64,000 nt of DNA from DAOUMF01 sp034408935 (GTDB taxonomy: Bacteria > Chloroflexota > Dehalococcoidia > SM23-28-2 > RBG-16-64-32): the NCBI GenBank assembly GCA_034408935.1, contig DAOUMV010000013.1, positions 124,001-188,000 of the forward strand. The letters are read 5' to 3'. Below the pieces are notes generated by a model. The model did no database searches, was not told where the DNA came from, and worked only from the letters and a program-made list of their open reading frames with translations. This document shows, in pieces, positions 8,475-17,838 of the stretch. How positions within the stretch are numbered: the stretch's first letter is position 1; each line of letters opens with the position of its first letter. The position numbers and the translations under genes were made by a program.

Positions 8475-10058
8475 ATGACGGCCCGCGTCCTGGTCTGTGA
8501 TCCGATCGCGGAGGACGGGATCGCCCTTCTCCAAAAGTTCGGCGCCCAGGTAGACGTTCGCACCGGCCTTCCCCCTGATGAACTGGAGAAGGCCGTCGAC
8601 AACTACGAAGCCCTCGTCGTCCGCAGCGAGACGAAGATCACAGCGCAGGTGATCGCCGCCGCCAGCAAGCTGCAAGTCGTCGGCCGCGCCGGCATCGGAG
8701 TGGACAACATCGATCTGGAGGCAGCCACGGAGAAGGGCGTCGTGGTGGTCAACGCTCCCACCGGCAACATCATATCGGCGGCGGAGCACGCCATCGCGCT
8801 TATGATGGCACTCGCCCGTCACATACCGGACGCCAGCGCTACCCTCAAGGGCGGCCGATGGGACCGAAAGCGCTTCATGGGACTTGAGGTGCGCGGGAAG
8901 ACGCTGGGCATCCTGGGCCTCGGCCAGGTGGGCTCAGAGGTGAGCCGCCGCGCCCGCGGCCTGGAGATGAGGGTGATAGCGCACGACCCCTTCGTGCCGG
9001 AGGAGCGGGCGCGGGCCCTGGGCATCGAACTGGTTCCTCTCCAGCAGCTATTGCGGGAGTCGGACTTCCTGACGGTACACACGACCCTGAGCGAGAAAAC
9101 GCGACGCCTCATAGGCGAGGCGGAGCTGAGGGAGATGAAGCCGACAGCGCGCATCATCAACACCGCGCGCGGCGGGATCGTGGATGAGGAGGCACTGGAA
9201 GCAGCCCTGACAGAGGGACGCTTGGCCGGCGCCGCCCTGGACGTGTTTGAGACGGAGCCCCTGACCGAGCACCCCCTGTTCGGCAACGAGCGAGTCGTGG
9301 TCACGCCCCACTTGGGTGCCTCCACGGCGGAGGCGCAGGAGCGCGTGTCCCAGGACGTGGCGGAGCAGATCATCGCGGTGCTCAAGGGAGAGCCGGCTCA
9401 GTACGCCGTCAACGCGCCCCTCATCTCGCCGGAGACCTACACCTACCTGGCGCCGTACATCCCGGTCGCCTTCAAGACGGGCTCCCTGGCGGTACAGCTC
9501 TGCCAGGGCCAAATGGAGGAGATCGAGATCGACTACGCCGGAGAACTCACCCAGTATGACCTGACACCGCTGAAGGCAGCGATGGTGGGCGGCCTGCTGG
9601 CGCCCATCAGCGAGGAGCAGGTCAACGTGGTGAACGTAGACATCATCGCTGCCCGACGGGGGATGCGCATCACGGAGAAGCGCAGCCCCTCCCACAAGCT
9701 GTACGCCAATCTCACTACGGTGACCATCGCTACCACCACGGGCGAGACCAAGGTCTCAGGCACCCTGGCCCACGACGGGCCTCACGTCGTTCTCATCGAC
9801 GACTTCTGGGTAGACGTACCGCCGGGAGAGGGTTACCTGCTGGCGTGCGAGAACCGCGACCGGCCGGGCATGATCGGGGCAGTCGGCACCCTCCTGGGAC
9901 AGTTCGACGTGAACATCAGCTTCATGAACGTAGGCCGTCACGAGAAGCGGGGCACGGCGCTAATGGTACTCACCCTGGACGAGCCAATGACCCCGGAGCA
10001 ACTGGACGAGGTGCGCAAGATCCCCGACATCATCTCGGCCAAGCTGGTACGCCTGTAA
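8475..10058 (+). CDS. serA: D-3-phosphoglycerate dehydrogenase
   Basis: 527 residues, the long SerA type. Substrate-binding and NAD domains carry VVRSETKIT, GRAGIGVDNID, the Rossmann GILGLGQVGSEV, NTARGGIVDE and the catalytic His in TPHLGAST. An allosteric substrate-binding domain (about 325-450) and a C-terminal ACT domain (CENRDRPGMIGAVG) follow, so L-serine feedback is likely. ATG at 8475 is the start; the frame is open further upstream but that part overlaps the aminotransferase gene. Catalyses the first step of serine biosynthesis. Confidence 0.96.
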   Translation: MTARVLVCDPIAEDGIALLQKFGAQVDVRTGLPPDELEKAVDNYEALVVRSETKITAQVIAAASKLQVVGRAGIGVDNIDLEAATEKGVVVVNAPTGNIISAAEHAIALMMALARHIPDASATLKGGRWDRKRFMGLEVRGKTLGILGLGQVGSEVSRRARGLEMRVIAHDPFVPEERARALGIELVPLQQLLRESDFLTVHTTLSEKTRRLIGEAELREMKPTARIINTARGGIVDEEALEAALTEGRLAGAALDVFETEPLTEHPLFGNERVVVTPHLGASTAEAQERVSQDVAEQIIAVLKGEPAQYAVNAPLISPETYTYLAPYIPVAFKTGSLAVQLCQGQMEEIEIDYAGELTQYDLTPLKAAMVGGLLAPISEEQVNVVNVDIIAARRGMRITEKRSPSHKLYANLTTVTIATTTGETKVSGTLAHDGPHVVLIDDFWVDVPPGEGYLLACENRDRPGMIGAVGTLLGQFDVNISFMNVGRHEKRGTALMVLTLDEPMTPEQLDEVRKIPDIISAKLVRL

Positions 10059-10097
10059 CCCAGGCTTGGGTCATGCGGGCACGGCTGGGGCCCTGCC

Positions 10098-11396
10098 CTA
10101 CTCGGGCGCGAACAGCGGATAGAACATCAGGCCTGTCGGCAGCTTTGGATAGAAGAAGGTCGACTTCTGGGGCATCCGCTCCCCAGCGTCAGCGACGGCC
10201 AGGATCCGCCGCGGCGACACTGGGTTGAGGAGCAGCCCGAAACGAGCCCGCCCCTGCCGCACCTCCGCCACGGCCGTCTCCGCATCTTCTTCGTACCACA
10301 CGGTGCGGATGTCCTCCATCTGGGCGTCGCTGAGGCCAAGGGCGTGGTGCAGGATGAGGTGGCTGGCGATGGCGGCATCGAGGCGACGCCAGATGGGTGA
10401 GCGCTCTTTGGGTAGGTGGCGCTCGGCAGCATCCGGGTCGAACAGGGTGAGGAGATGGAAGTCCGGATCATCGGCCGCGACGAGGCCAAAACTGCTCGCC
10501 GCGCGGCCGCGGTCCCGCATGTCGTGCAGCAGTTCGGCCAGGGAGGACCGCGTCTCCACTTCAAACAAGGAGGCGAGGAAGCCAAGCGCCCGCTCCAGCG
10601 GCACGTCCGCGTCCACCAGGCGGTGGATGGGCAGGACCAATACGCCAGGGTCGTCGGCCGCCGCCAGGGCGGCGAGAACGAACTCCTCCGGCTCATCACC
10701 GGAGCGCGCGGTGGTAGAGCTGCGCAGTTGCTCGTCGCGATAGGCGAGGGCCGTCTCGTAGCGGTGGTGGCCGTCGGCCACGTACAGTCGCTCCCGCTCC
10801 AGGCCATGGGCGATGGCAGCGGCCAGATGGAGGTCCTCGATGCGCCAGAGGGTGTGAGAGAGCCCACCGTCATCGGCAAATTCAGCGCTGGGTCGGTCGC
10901 TGGCGACGCGGGCCACGAGCGGCGCCACCTGCTGCTGGGAGTCCGGATAGACCAGGAAGACGGGACTGGTGTTGAGGCGCAGGGACTGGAGTAGTCTTAA
11001 GCGATCCTCCTTCGGGCCCCTGAACGTGTGCTCGTGAGGAAGCACGGTCTCCTGGTCCCAGGGCTGCAAGCGCAGGCGGCCGAACAGGGTGCGTCGCCGT
11101 CGCGTCTCCCCGCCGTAGCGGAACTCCTGCTGGTAGACGTAGAACGCCGGTGCCTCATCGCGGATCAGTGTGCCCCTGCTCAGCCATTCGTGCAGCGTCC
11201 TGGCGGCCGCCTGGTAGGGGTCGCCGTCGCCTCCAGGCAGCTCCAGCCGCACGGCGTTGTGGGGGCTCAGTTCGTGGAGGCGCTTCTGCTCCTCGGCGGA
11301 GATAGTATCGAAGGGAGGGCAGATGACACGGCCAAGGTCGATGTCCGGGGCATACCGGATGGCCTGCACGGGCTGAACATCGGCCAAGCGCTCCAC
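10098..11396 (-). CDS. DUF1015 family protein
   Basis: 432 residues. Seen: N-terminal IRYAPDIDLGRVICPPFDTI, HNAVRLELP, the central LPHEHTFRGPKEDRL and the strongly conserved YVADGHHRYETAL motif, all typical of DUF1015 (cytoplasmic, often found beside serA/serC). Enzymatic function is not established to my knowledge; the neighbourhood hints at serine metabolism. Start is GTG at 11396. Convergent with serA, 40 bp apart. The gap contains a GGGGCCCTGCCCTACT repeat also found near 38440. Confidence 0.88.
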   Translation of the reverse strand: MERLADVQPVQAIRYAPDIDLGRVICPPFDTISAEEQKRLHELSPHNAVRLELPGGDGDPYQAAARTLHEWLSRGTLIRDEAPAFYVYQQEFRYGGETRRRRTLFGRLRLQPWDQETVLPHEHTFRGPKEDRLRLLQSLRLNTSPVFLVYPDSQQQVAPLVARVASDRPSAEFADDGGLSHTLWRIEDLHLAAAIAHGLERERLYVADGHHRYETALAYRDEQLRSSTTARSGDEPEEFVLAALAAADDPGVLVLPIHRLVDADVPLERALGFLASLFEVETRSSLAELLHDMRDRGRAASSFGLVAADDPDFHLLTLFDPDAAERHLPKERSPIWRRLDAAIASHLILHHALGLSDAQMEDIRTVWYEEDAETAVAEVRQGRARFGLLLNPVSPRRILAVADAGERMPQKSTFFYPKLPTGLMFYPLFAPE

Positions 11397-11477
11397 TTCC
11401 CCCTTTCCGGACGGATGATATCACCGCGCGTTGCCGCAGGCCAGGGTCGGGCCTAGAATGTCCAGACGAGGAGCCCG

Positions 11478-11801
11478 TTGACCTACCACTGCAGTTTCTG
11501 CCAGATCGTTGCCCGCCGAGAGCCGGCGGAGATCCTGTACGAGGACGAAGAGGTGATGGTCTTCCGCAACCGGCTGCGGTGGGTGCCGATCATGCTGCTG
11601 GTGGTGCCCAAGGCGCACAAGAGCCAGGCCGAGCTGTGGCGGGAGATGGGCCGCGTGGGAGAGATAGCGGTGCGCATGGGGCAACAGCACTGTCCCAGAG
11701 GGTTCCGTATCCTGTCCAATTTCGGCTATGAGGGGATGCAGAGCCAGGAGCACGGCCACGTGCACGTGCTGGGCGGGACGTTCCTGGGGGAGTACACCTA
11801 G
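11478..11801 (+). CDS. HIT-family nucleotide hydrolase/transferase
   Basis: 107 residues. The N-terminal CSFCQIVARREPAEILYEDE and the C-terminal histidine triad EHGHVHVLGG (HxHxH form) define the HIT superfamily, which hydrolyses nucleoside phosphoramidates or dinucleoside polyphosphates. The chosen TTG start follows a GAGGAG site by 4 nt. The stop overlaps the convergent rph stop by 4 bp. Confidence 0.85.
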   Translation: MTYHCSFCQIVARREPAEILYEDEEVMVFRNRLRWVPIMLLVVPKAHKSQAELWREMGRVGEIAVRMGQQHCPRGFRILSNFGYEGMQSQEHGHVHVLGGTFLGEYT

Positions 11802-12550
11802 GAGGGGCGCTCGGCGCCCGTGTCAAGGCCGATGCCCGCCTCCGCCAGGGCCGTCCTCTGGACCTCGAACAACTGGCGGATGCCGCCCTCAGTGAGGTCT
11901 AGGAGGTCGTTCATCGCCTGGCGGGTGAAGGGGTGGCTCTCGCCGGTCCCCTGGACCTCCACCAGCTCGCCCTCCTCCGTCATCACCACGTTGAAGTCGA
12001 CCTCAGCGCCGACGTCCTCCTCATAGTTCAGGTCCAGCACGGGCATCCCTTCGATGATCCCAGCGCTGGTGGCCGCCACAGCGCACTGGAGCGGCAAGGA
12101 GGGCAGAGACCCATCCTCCACCAGCTTGTGAATCGCCTGAGAGAGGGCCACGTAGGCCCCGGTGATGGCCGCCGTGCGGGTGCCGCCGTCAGCCTGGAGG
12201 ACATCACAGTCCACGACGAAGGTGCGCTCCCCCAGCAGGTCCAGCCGGCAGACCGAGCGCAGGGAGCGGCCGATGAGCCGCTGGATCTCCGAGGTGCGGC
12301 CGCCCGTACGGGTGCGCTCCCGTCCCGTACGGGTCTGCGTGGAGCGGGGGAGCATGCTGTACTCGGAGGTGATCCAGCCGGAGCCGCTTCCCCGCGCGAA
12401 CAGGGGGACGCCGTCGTCCACCGTCACTGCGCAGAGCACGGCCGTGTTGCCGGTCTTGATGAGGGCTGAACCCTCGGCGTAGAGGAGATAGCCCGGCTCG
12501 ATGCTGACCGGCCGGAGCTCATCGGGGCGGCGCCCGTCGTAGCGGATCAT
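11798..12550 (-). CDS. rph: Ribonuclease PH
   Basis: 250 residues, standard length. Phosphorolytic 3' trimming of tRNA precursors. Seen: MIRYDGRRPDELRPV, TGNTAVLCAVTVDDGVP, GSGSGWITSEYSMLPRST, the GRTSEIQRLIGRSLR phosphate/RNA-binding segment, DCDVLQADGGTRTAAITG and LDLNYEEDVGAEVDFNVVMT. Start ATG at 12550. Confidence 0.97.
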   Translation of the reverse strand: MIRYDGRRPDELRPVSIEPGYLLYAEGSALIKTGNTAVLCAVTVDDGVPLFARGSGSGWITSEYSMLPRSTQTRTGRERTRTGGRTSEIQRLIGRSLRSVCRLDLLGERTFVVDCDVLQADGGTRTAAITGAYVALSQAIHKLVEDGSLPSLPLQCAVAATSAGIIEGMPVLDLNYEEDVGAEVDFNVVMTEEGELVEVQGTGESHPFTRQAMNDLLDLTEGGIRQLFEVQRTALAEAGIGLDTGAERPS

Positions 12551-12595
12551 GGCGTGGGCGAGTATACCACCCAGGATCGGCCAGAGCCAGGAGCG

Positions 12596-13051
12596 CTACG
12601 GCGACAGCGTAACCGGTATCTGGCCTACGTGTACGGGGCCGCCGTCCTGCACGCTCTCCTCGTACACCCAGATGCAGGCGGGCGTGGCCTCGTCCACATC
12701 GAACGCCACCTCGCTGGAGAAGGGGGCGAGCTCGCCGGGCCCGCCGGCCTCGGCCGTCCCGAAAGTCTCCACAATGGGGTCTCCGGCGGCGTCGAAGATG
12801 CTGATCAGGTAGGTGGCTTCGTAGGCCGCGACCTGGCCGCTAATGGTGACGGGGCTGGTGACGGTGTCGCCCGCGCGGGGCTGGTCGATGACCTGGGATT
12901 CCGGGGTTGCCGGGTCCGGGTTGGGCTGGCAGACCTCCTCGCCGGCGGGGGTCACGTCCACAGTCGGGGACACCTCACCACCATCTCCATTCTCGCAGGC
13001 GATGAGCAGAGCGACGAAGGCTAAAGGCAGCGGCAACAGCAACTTCGTCAT
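12596..13051 (-). CDS. Lipoprotein with Gmad2-type immunoglobulin-like domain
   Basis: 151 residues. An N-terminal signal peptide with lipobox LLIAC gives a mature Cys at about 19. After an acidic linker a single beta-sandwich carries SQVIDQPRAGDTVTSPVTIS, EATYLISIFDAAGDPI and VYEESVQDGGP, the pattern of the Gmad2 domain found in exported Gram-positive and Chloroflexota proteins. Likely anchored on the outer face of the membrane; ligand unknown. It lies 45 bp upstream of rph on the same strand. Confidence 0.75.
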   Translation of the reverse strand: MTKLLLPLPLAFVALLIACENGDGGEVSPTVDVTPAGEEVCQPNPDPATPESQVIDQPRAGDTVTSPVTISGQVAAYEATYLISIFDAAGDPIVETFGTAEAGGPGELAPFSSEVAFDVDEATPACIWVYEESVQDGGPVHVGQIPVTLSP

Positions 13052-13078
13052 GCCTCCTCCTTACGCATGGGAGAACTC

Positions 13079-13118
13079 CGACGGGGGCGAAAGGTTATCC
13101 CGCCCTCAGCGGCCGGTC
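13079..13118. repeat. Direct repeat, distal copy of the comEC 3' end
   Basis: 40 bp matching 14491-14530 at 37 of 40 positions. The other copy contains the last codons and stop of comEC. The pair brackets the orphan gene 13174-14445. Confidence 0.85.
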
Positions 13119-13134
13119 CCTTCTCCGCATCCGC

Positions 13135-13140
13135 TATAAT
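13135..13140 (+). promoter_or_regulatory. Candidate -10 box of the orphan membrane gene
   Basis: Perfect TATAAT 33 bp before the ATG at 13174; I see no convincing -35 at 16-18 bp. Confidence 0.45.
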
Positions 13141-13173
13141 TGTGGAAACACGCCGAGATTGGGGGGACTGAGA

Positions 13174-14445
13174 ATGGATCACGACAACACCGGAGACGAA
13201 CTACTTGAACTCCCCGTGCTGTCGTCGGAAGGCGAAGCATTGGTCGCACAGACGCTGGATAGGATATTCGATCCTACATTGGACATGGAGGAAGCGTTAC
13301 CGCTAGTCGAGACGCTCATAGATGATCTGAACGCCGAGGCCGCCGGCGCAGCGTTTGAGACACTGCAACTCACGCTGCAGTCTCTGTGGAAGTTCTTCAA
13401 GGCCTTAAGGTTCGTGCGCTCTGAGGGCAACTTCGTCGAAGCGCGGAACCTACTTGAGTCAGCCGCCAGGGGGCTGAACCACATTGGCCTCGATGAGCTG
13501 CGAGACCTCTCGATAGGCATGGGTGTCTATTCGGAGGCTGTTTGCGAACTTCAGAGAATGAACCTGGGTGAGGCCCTGGAACTCCTAGCGAAGGTTAAGG
13601 GCTATCTCCGGAGTGCCGGGGAGTTCGGCAGCAGGTTCGAGCCCGTGGTCGACCACATGGAGCCGGATGCGCTGTTTCTGTCCGGTTTGAACGCCCTGAT
13701 GGCTCTTGACTTCGACACCGCCAAGACGCTGATCGATAAGGCTTCCCAGGCAGCCGAGCAGGTCGCACGAGACTACTACCCCGAAGGGGACCCTCTTCAT
13801 TGGTCGTTCCAGGGCATGGCCCGGTTCCACAAGGCCTGGTACACGTTCGCTCGCGCCAGAAACGATTTCAGCCAATTCCTGTACGAGAAGCTCGCCGCTG
13901 AGGAGGATTTGGCTCGCGAAGCAGTCGAAGCGCGGGATCTCCTTGACAAAGGAGACCTTGAAAACGTGCTCGTGCGGAACATGCGGCACATATCTGTCGC
14001 CTTTATCCATCTGCTGGAGGTGACCCAGGAGCTTGCCGCGCTCATGCTGGATGTATTGCGCTCGACGTTCAAACCAGACATGCAGACGCTAAGACTCCTC
14101 AGGCAAAAGGTTCGCGCTGCAAGCGATTCGGCGTCTAGGGCAGGCCCCCAGGCTGTAACGCTTGTCAAGTCCTGCAATCAACTGTCCAACCAGATCAACA
14201 ATCTCGAGAGGCTCGCCAAACCTAGAAAGAGAGACTTCGGCGCCCTTTCAGGCCTTGTCGCTTCTGCCCTCTTCCTGCCCTTGTTTTTGGTTGTATCGTG
14301 GGCCAACTCCGTATTCGACGTCGATCTAGAGGGATCGACTCTCATAACAACGTGCCTCGTGTTGGCGCTAATCGGCGGATTCGGTTTTGGAGCGGTGAAG
14401 TTCCGGAGCTTGATCTTCCCAGGCCGCACCTCCGAAAGCTCATAG
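13174..14445 (+). CDS. Orphan alpha-helical protein with two C-terminal membrane segments
   Basis: 423 residues; I do not recognise the family. The first ~355 residues are predominantly helical and acidic, with TPR-like stretches (AALCE/EALELLAKVKGYL type), and a coiled-coil-like segment at about 325-350. Two hydrophobic helices follow near 360-382 and 395-415, separated by a short loop, leaving a cytosolic N-terminal domain. ATG at 13174 has a GGGGGG purine site 7 nt upstream. Codon and base usage is visibly less GC-extreme than in the comEC neighbour. The gene stands alone between direct repeats, suggesting insertion. Confidence 0.75.
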   Translation: MDHDNTGDELLELPVLSSEGEALVAQTLDRIFDPTLDMEEALPLVETLIDDLNAEAAGAAFETLQLTLQSLWKFFKALRFVRSEGNFVEARNLLESAARGLNHIGLDELRDLSIGMGVYSEAVCELQRMNLGEALELLAKVKGYLRSAGEFGSRFEPVVDHMEPDALFLSGLNALMALDFDTAKTLIDKASQAAEQVARDYYPEGDPLHWSFQGMARFHKAWYTFARARNDFSQFLYEKLAAEEDLAREAVEARDLLDKGDLENVLVRNMRHISVAFIHLLEVTQELAALMLDVLRSTFKPDMQTLRLLRQKVRAASDSASRAGPQAVTLVKSCNQLSNQINNLERLAKPRKRDFGALSGLVASALFLPLFLVVSWANSVFDVDLEGSTLITTCLVLALIGGFGFGAVKFRSLIFPGRTSESS

Positions 14446-14490
14446 AAGGAACAAGGGCGGCGCAGCCTCCCAGATCGGATGGCGACCGCG

Positions 14491-14530
14491 CGACGGAGGC
14501 GAAAGGTTATCCCGCTCTCACCGGCCGGTC
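14491..14530. repeat. Direct repeat, proximal copy (overlaps comEC 3' end)
   Basis: 40 bp, 37/40 identical to 13079-13118. Includes the last four sense codons and stop of comEC (minus strand) and 27 bp downstream of it. Confidence 0.85.
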
Positions 14531-16887
14531 TCGATCCAGAGCCGTCGTCCGTCCGTGCTGACGGTGATGTCCCCGTGGAGGTCGGTGCGGAAGACCGCGT
14601 CGCCGCCCAGACGCTCCAGCAGGTCGGGCGAGGGGTGACCAAAGCGGTTGTCTCGCCCCACGGAGATCACGTCGACGAGGGGATCGACCGCCGATACGAA
14701 CTGGCTGGTGCTGGACGTAGCGGACCCGTGATGAGGGACCTTGTACACCGTCCCTCGCAGGTCGGCGCCGGAGCGGATGAGGGCGGCCTCCCGATTCGAC
14801 TCGATGTCCCCGGTGAGGAGGAAGGAGGCCCGCTCCATCGTCAGTTTGACGACCACCGAGTCCGCGTTGGGGTCGCCATCCTGAGATGGGGCGGAGAGGA
14901 CGTACAGACCGGCCCCGTTGCCCAGGTCTATCGTCTGCCCAGCGGCGGCCTCATGGTAGGGTGCCGACTCTCCGCGCAGGGCGGCTTTCCAGGCGCGGTA
15001 CGCCGCTGAGTCGCCTTCGACCGGGCTGGCCAGGATGGAGCCGACGTCATAGCGGCGGAGGACACCCGGCAGCCCGCCCAGGTGGTCGGCCTGGGGATGC
15101 GTCAGCACCACAAGATCGATGCGACGATCGTAGAAGGGGAGGCGACGGCCCAGGGCGGCGGTGATCGCCTCCTCGCTGGGCCCCCCGTCGACCAGGATGC
15201 GCTGGCCCTCCGGCCCCTCGATGAGGATGGCGTCACCCTGGCCCACGTCGAGGAAGGTGACGGTGAGGCGCCCGGAGACCGGAGCGGTGACGGCCAACCA
15301 GAGGACGGCCGAAGCCAACGGTAGGAGCAGGGCGATGCCCGCCGCCGGGATCAGCGGCCGCGTGGCGGGCAGGCGTTCAGGCGGCGGCGGGGCGACGGGC
15401 TCGGGCCGGCGCCGCCCCAGAAGCCAAACGACGGCCGCGAGGCCAGAGTAGTAGACGACGGCGTGGGGCGTCCCGAGGCCGGTCACCTCCGCCGACGCCA
15501 GCGGCACGTCCGCCATCAAGCGAACGACGGCCACCATGTAGGCAGCCGTCGGCCAGGCCAGCCAGCCCAGGACGCCGGCGGTCGCCGGCAGTATGGCACC
15601 GACGACCGCGGTGAGCGCGGCGGTGACGGCGACCAGGAGGAAGGCGGGGACGGCCAGCAGGTTGGCCAACGGCGCCACCAGGGAGACCCGCTGGAAGTTG
15701 ACCGCCGTGATGGGCAGCGTGAAGGCGATGGCGGCCAGGGTGACGCCTACCAGTTCGATGGCCGGCCGCGTGAGAGGAAAGGCAGCGATGGCAGGCCAGC
15801 GCTGGACAAGGGCCTGGGCCCGCACGACCAGCAGGGACCCGAGGGTCATCAGTCCAAGCGTGGCCGCGAAGCTCAACTGGAAAGAGACTTCGTGGACGGC
15901 CTGAGGATCGATGGCGGTCATGACCGCACCGGCCAGGGCCAGTGCTATCGGCCCGGAGCTCTGCCGGCCCAGGGCGGTGGCGATAACATAAAGGGTGCCC
16001 ATGATCGCTGCCCGCACGACCGACGGCTCGCCGCCGACCAGCAGGGAGTAGCCGATGACGGCCGCCAGGGCGAGCCAGGCTGCCGGCCGCCGCCCGATCA
16101 CCCAGGCGAGAGCCGCCATGAGCAGGCCCGCCACCAGGGTCACGTTCTGGCCGGACACCGCCACGAGATGGGAGGTGCCGGTGGCGTTCATCTCCTCGGT
16201 CAGGTCAGGCGGCAGGTCGACCCGCTTGCCCAGGAGCACGCCCGCAGCCAGGGACGCCTCCGGCTCGGGCAGGGCGTCCGCCAGGGCCCCCGACAGGCGG
16301 GCCCGCGTATCGATCAGGGCGGCGCGAAAGGCGCTCCCCTGGTCGTGGGCGAGCACGCTCACCCGCGGGTAGGCGATGAGGGAGCCGATGCCGCGCCGCA
16401 GCAGGTACTCGCGATAGTCGAAGCCGTCGAAGGTGGGCGGCGTCTCCAGCTCGCCGCGCAGCTCCAAGAGGTCGCCGTAGTCGTAGCGGGGGAACGCGGC
16501 CGTCCGCATCAGTACGCCCCCGCTCTCGGGGCGCCAGCGGCCGCCCCAGTACACCTCGCGGACGGCCAGGCGGTAGCGGACGGTGCTGCCTCGCTCGTCC
16601 GGCTCTGCGGAGACGAGAGCGCGGAAGCGGACGGCATCGCCGTCGTTCTGGCGGGCGATGCCGGAGGGCGTGTCGAGCGGAGCAGTGGAGCCGTAACGCC
16701 AGGCAGCGGTGAAGATGAAGGCAGCGCCCAGGGCGACGAGGGCCAGCGTCGACGGCCGCGGGCGCAGGGCGAAGGAGACCGCGGCAAGGCCGGTCGCGGC
16801 GGCCAGCGCCGCCCAGGGATCCGCGCCGGTGAAGGCGGCAGCGGCGACGCCCAGGAGCCAGGCGAAGGCCAGGACGCCGAGGATCAC
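14518..16887 (-). CDS. comEC: ComEC/Rec2 DNA-uptake channel protein
   Basis: 789 residues. N-terminal membrane helices and an OB-like DUF4131 region are followed by the polytopic Competence domain with the hallmark TSHLVAVSGQNVTLVAGL. A C-terminal metallo-beta-lactamase-like domain starts at LTVTFLDVGQGDAILIEGP and has VLTHPQADHLGGL and KVPHHGSATS; it is thought to degrade the non-transported strand. GTG start overlaps the comEA stop (GTGA). Together with ComEA this points to natural transformation or DNA uptake. Confidence 0.95.
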   Translation of the reverse strand: MILGVLAFAWLLGVAAAAFTGADPWAALAAATGLAAVSFALRPRPSTLALVALGAAFIFTAAWRYGSTAPLDTPSGIARQNDGDAVRFRALVSAEPDERGSTVRYRLAVREVYWGGRWRPESGGVLMRTAAFPRYDYGDLLELRGELETPPTFDGFDYREYLLRRGIGSLIAYPRVSVLAHDQGSAFRAALIDTRARLSGALADALPEPEASLAAGVLLGKRVDLPPDLTEEMNATGTSHLVAVSGQNVTLVAGLLMAALAWVIGRRPAAWLALAAVIGYSLLVGGEPSVVRAAIMGTLYVIATALGRQSSGPIALALAGAVMTAIDPQAVHEVSFQLSFAATLGLMTLGSLLVVRAQALVQRWPAIAAFPLTRPAIELVGVTLAAIAFTLPITAVNFQRVSLVAPLANLLAVPAFLLVAVTAALTAVVGAILPATAGVLGWLAWPTAAYMVAVVRLMADVPLASAEVTGLGTPHAVVYYSGLAAVVWLLGRRRPEPVAPPPPERLPATRPLIPAAGIALLLPLASAVLWLAVTAPVSGRLTVTFLDVGQGDAILIEGPEGQRILVDGGPSEEAITAALGRRLPFYDRRIDLVVLTHPQADHLGGLPGVLRRYDVGSILASPVEGDSAAYRAWKAALRGESAPYHEAAAGQTIDLGNGAGLYVLSAPSQDGDPNADSVVVKLTMERASFLLTGDIESNREAALIRSGADLRGTVYKVPHHGSATSSTSQFVSAVDPLVDVISVGRDNRFGHPSPDLLERLGGDAVFRTDLHGDITVSTDGRRLWIETGR

Positions 16888-17450
16888 GGCACCGACTCAG
16901 GGGAGGCCACTGTCACCAGGTCGGCGATCTCCTCGAAGACGGAGGGCGGGACGATCTCCCGCTCCAGCAGTTCGTCCACGCTGGCGAAGGGGCCGTCCTC
17001 CTGCCGCGACTGGACGATGCGAGTGGCCCGCACCTCGCCGATGCCGGGTAGCGCCTCCAACTCCTCGGCGCTGGCCGTGTTGATGTTGACCAGCGAGCCC
17101 TGCGAGGCTCCGGCCACGGTCTGATCGAAGCGTGGCACCAGGATCGTGTCCTCGTCGCGGACGCGGCGGGCGAGGTCTATCGCCACCAGGTCGGCGTCCT
17201 CGCTGGGGCCACCGGCGGCCTCCACGGCATCGATCCAGCGGTCGCCGTCGATCATGGGGTAGACGCCGGGGCGTTGGACGGCACCGGTGACGTAGACGCG
17301 GATCTCCTCGGCGGGGACGTCAGCCAGATCGAGTTCGAGGGGCTCGGGGTCGCTCAGGCGCTCACGCAGGAGGAAGCCGACACCGACGGCGAGAGGGAGG
17401 GCGAAGACGGCGACGATGAGCCAGCGATAGCGCTCCAGAAGGTCGGACAC
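16884..17450 (-). CDS. comEA: ComEA DNA-binding competence protein
   Basis: 188 residues. One membrane helix at about 10-28, then an SLBB domain (EIRVYVTGAVQRPGVYP) and a C-terminal helix-hairpin-helix pair (VNINTASAEELEALPGIGEV) that binds double-stranded DNA outside the membrane. GTG start behind GGGGAGG. Translationally coupled to comEC. Confidence 0.95.
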   Translation of the reverse strand: MSDLLERYRWLIVAVFALPLAVGVGFLLRERLSDPEPLELDLADVPAEEIRVYVTGAVQRPGVYPMIDGDRWIDAVEAAGGPSEDADLVAIDLARRVRDEDTILVPRFDQTVAGASQGSLVNINTASAEELEALPGIGEVRATRIVQSRQEDGPFASVDELLEREIVPPSVFEEIADLVTVASPESVP

Positions 17451-17838
17451 GGACGCCTCCCCAGGGGCTGAGGGATGGCCACGGGGCGACTATAGCGGGC
17501 AAGCGGTAGGCCGTCAAGGGTCACCGGAAAGGGTCACGATGCGGGGTGGAGATGGAGAGGCGCTCCGAGTCCTCGTTCCGGAGAGTGCGGTTATAGAGCT
17601 CGGAGCACCGTTACCTCGGACGCGAGGCGGGCCGGCGTCCACAGCGGTGTGGCGCGCTGGGAGGGGGTGCGCGATCCAGTGGCGGAGGGAGGCGCAGGGT
17701 CTCCGTACTCACCTGAGATAGGTAACCCGCCCAAGGGCCGGGAACCCGCGAGGGCGCCTTCTCCACCCCGGACTTGGCTGTCTGTTTGCGCTATGGGCGT
17801 TGGCCGGACCCACCGTAGTCCGTGGTTCAATAAGTTTA
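17451..17838. other. Non-coding interval behind a minus-strand promoter; possible structured RNA
   Basis: About 390 bp without a convincing ORF. It contains strong local inverted repeats: GCTCCGAG (about 17555) with CTCGGAGC (about 17598), and CCTCG-GACG-CGAGG (about 17612). A consensus promoter at 17833-17861 reads into it from the right. I compared it with SRP RNA, tmRNA, RNase P RNA and cobalamin riboswitch signatures and could not match any. An unidentified small RNA or long comEA leader is possible. Confidence 0.35.

Noticed and set aside
15463..17124. 553-codon plus-strand frame opposite comEC/comEA
   Set aside because: Low-complexity Gly/Arg/Gln shadow with no homology features; comEC motifs are intact on the other strand.
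17591..17830. 79-codon minus-strand ORF after the 17833-17861 promoter
   Set aside because: Pro/Arg/Ser-rich with a TTG start and no ribosome site; looks like translated non-coding sequence.
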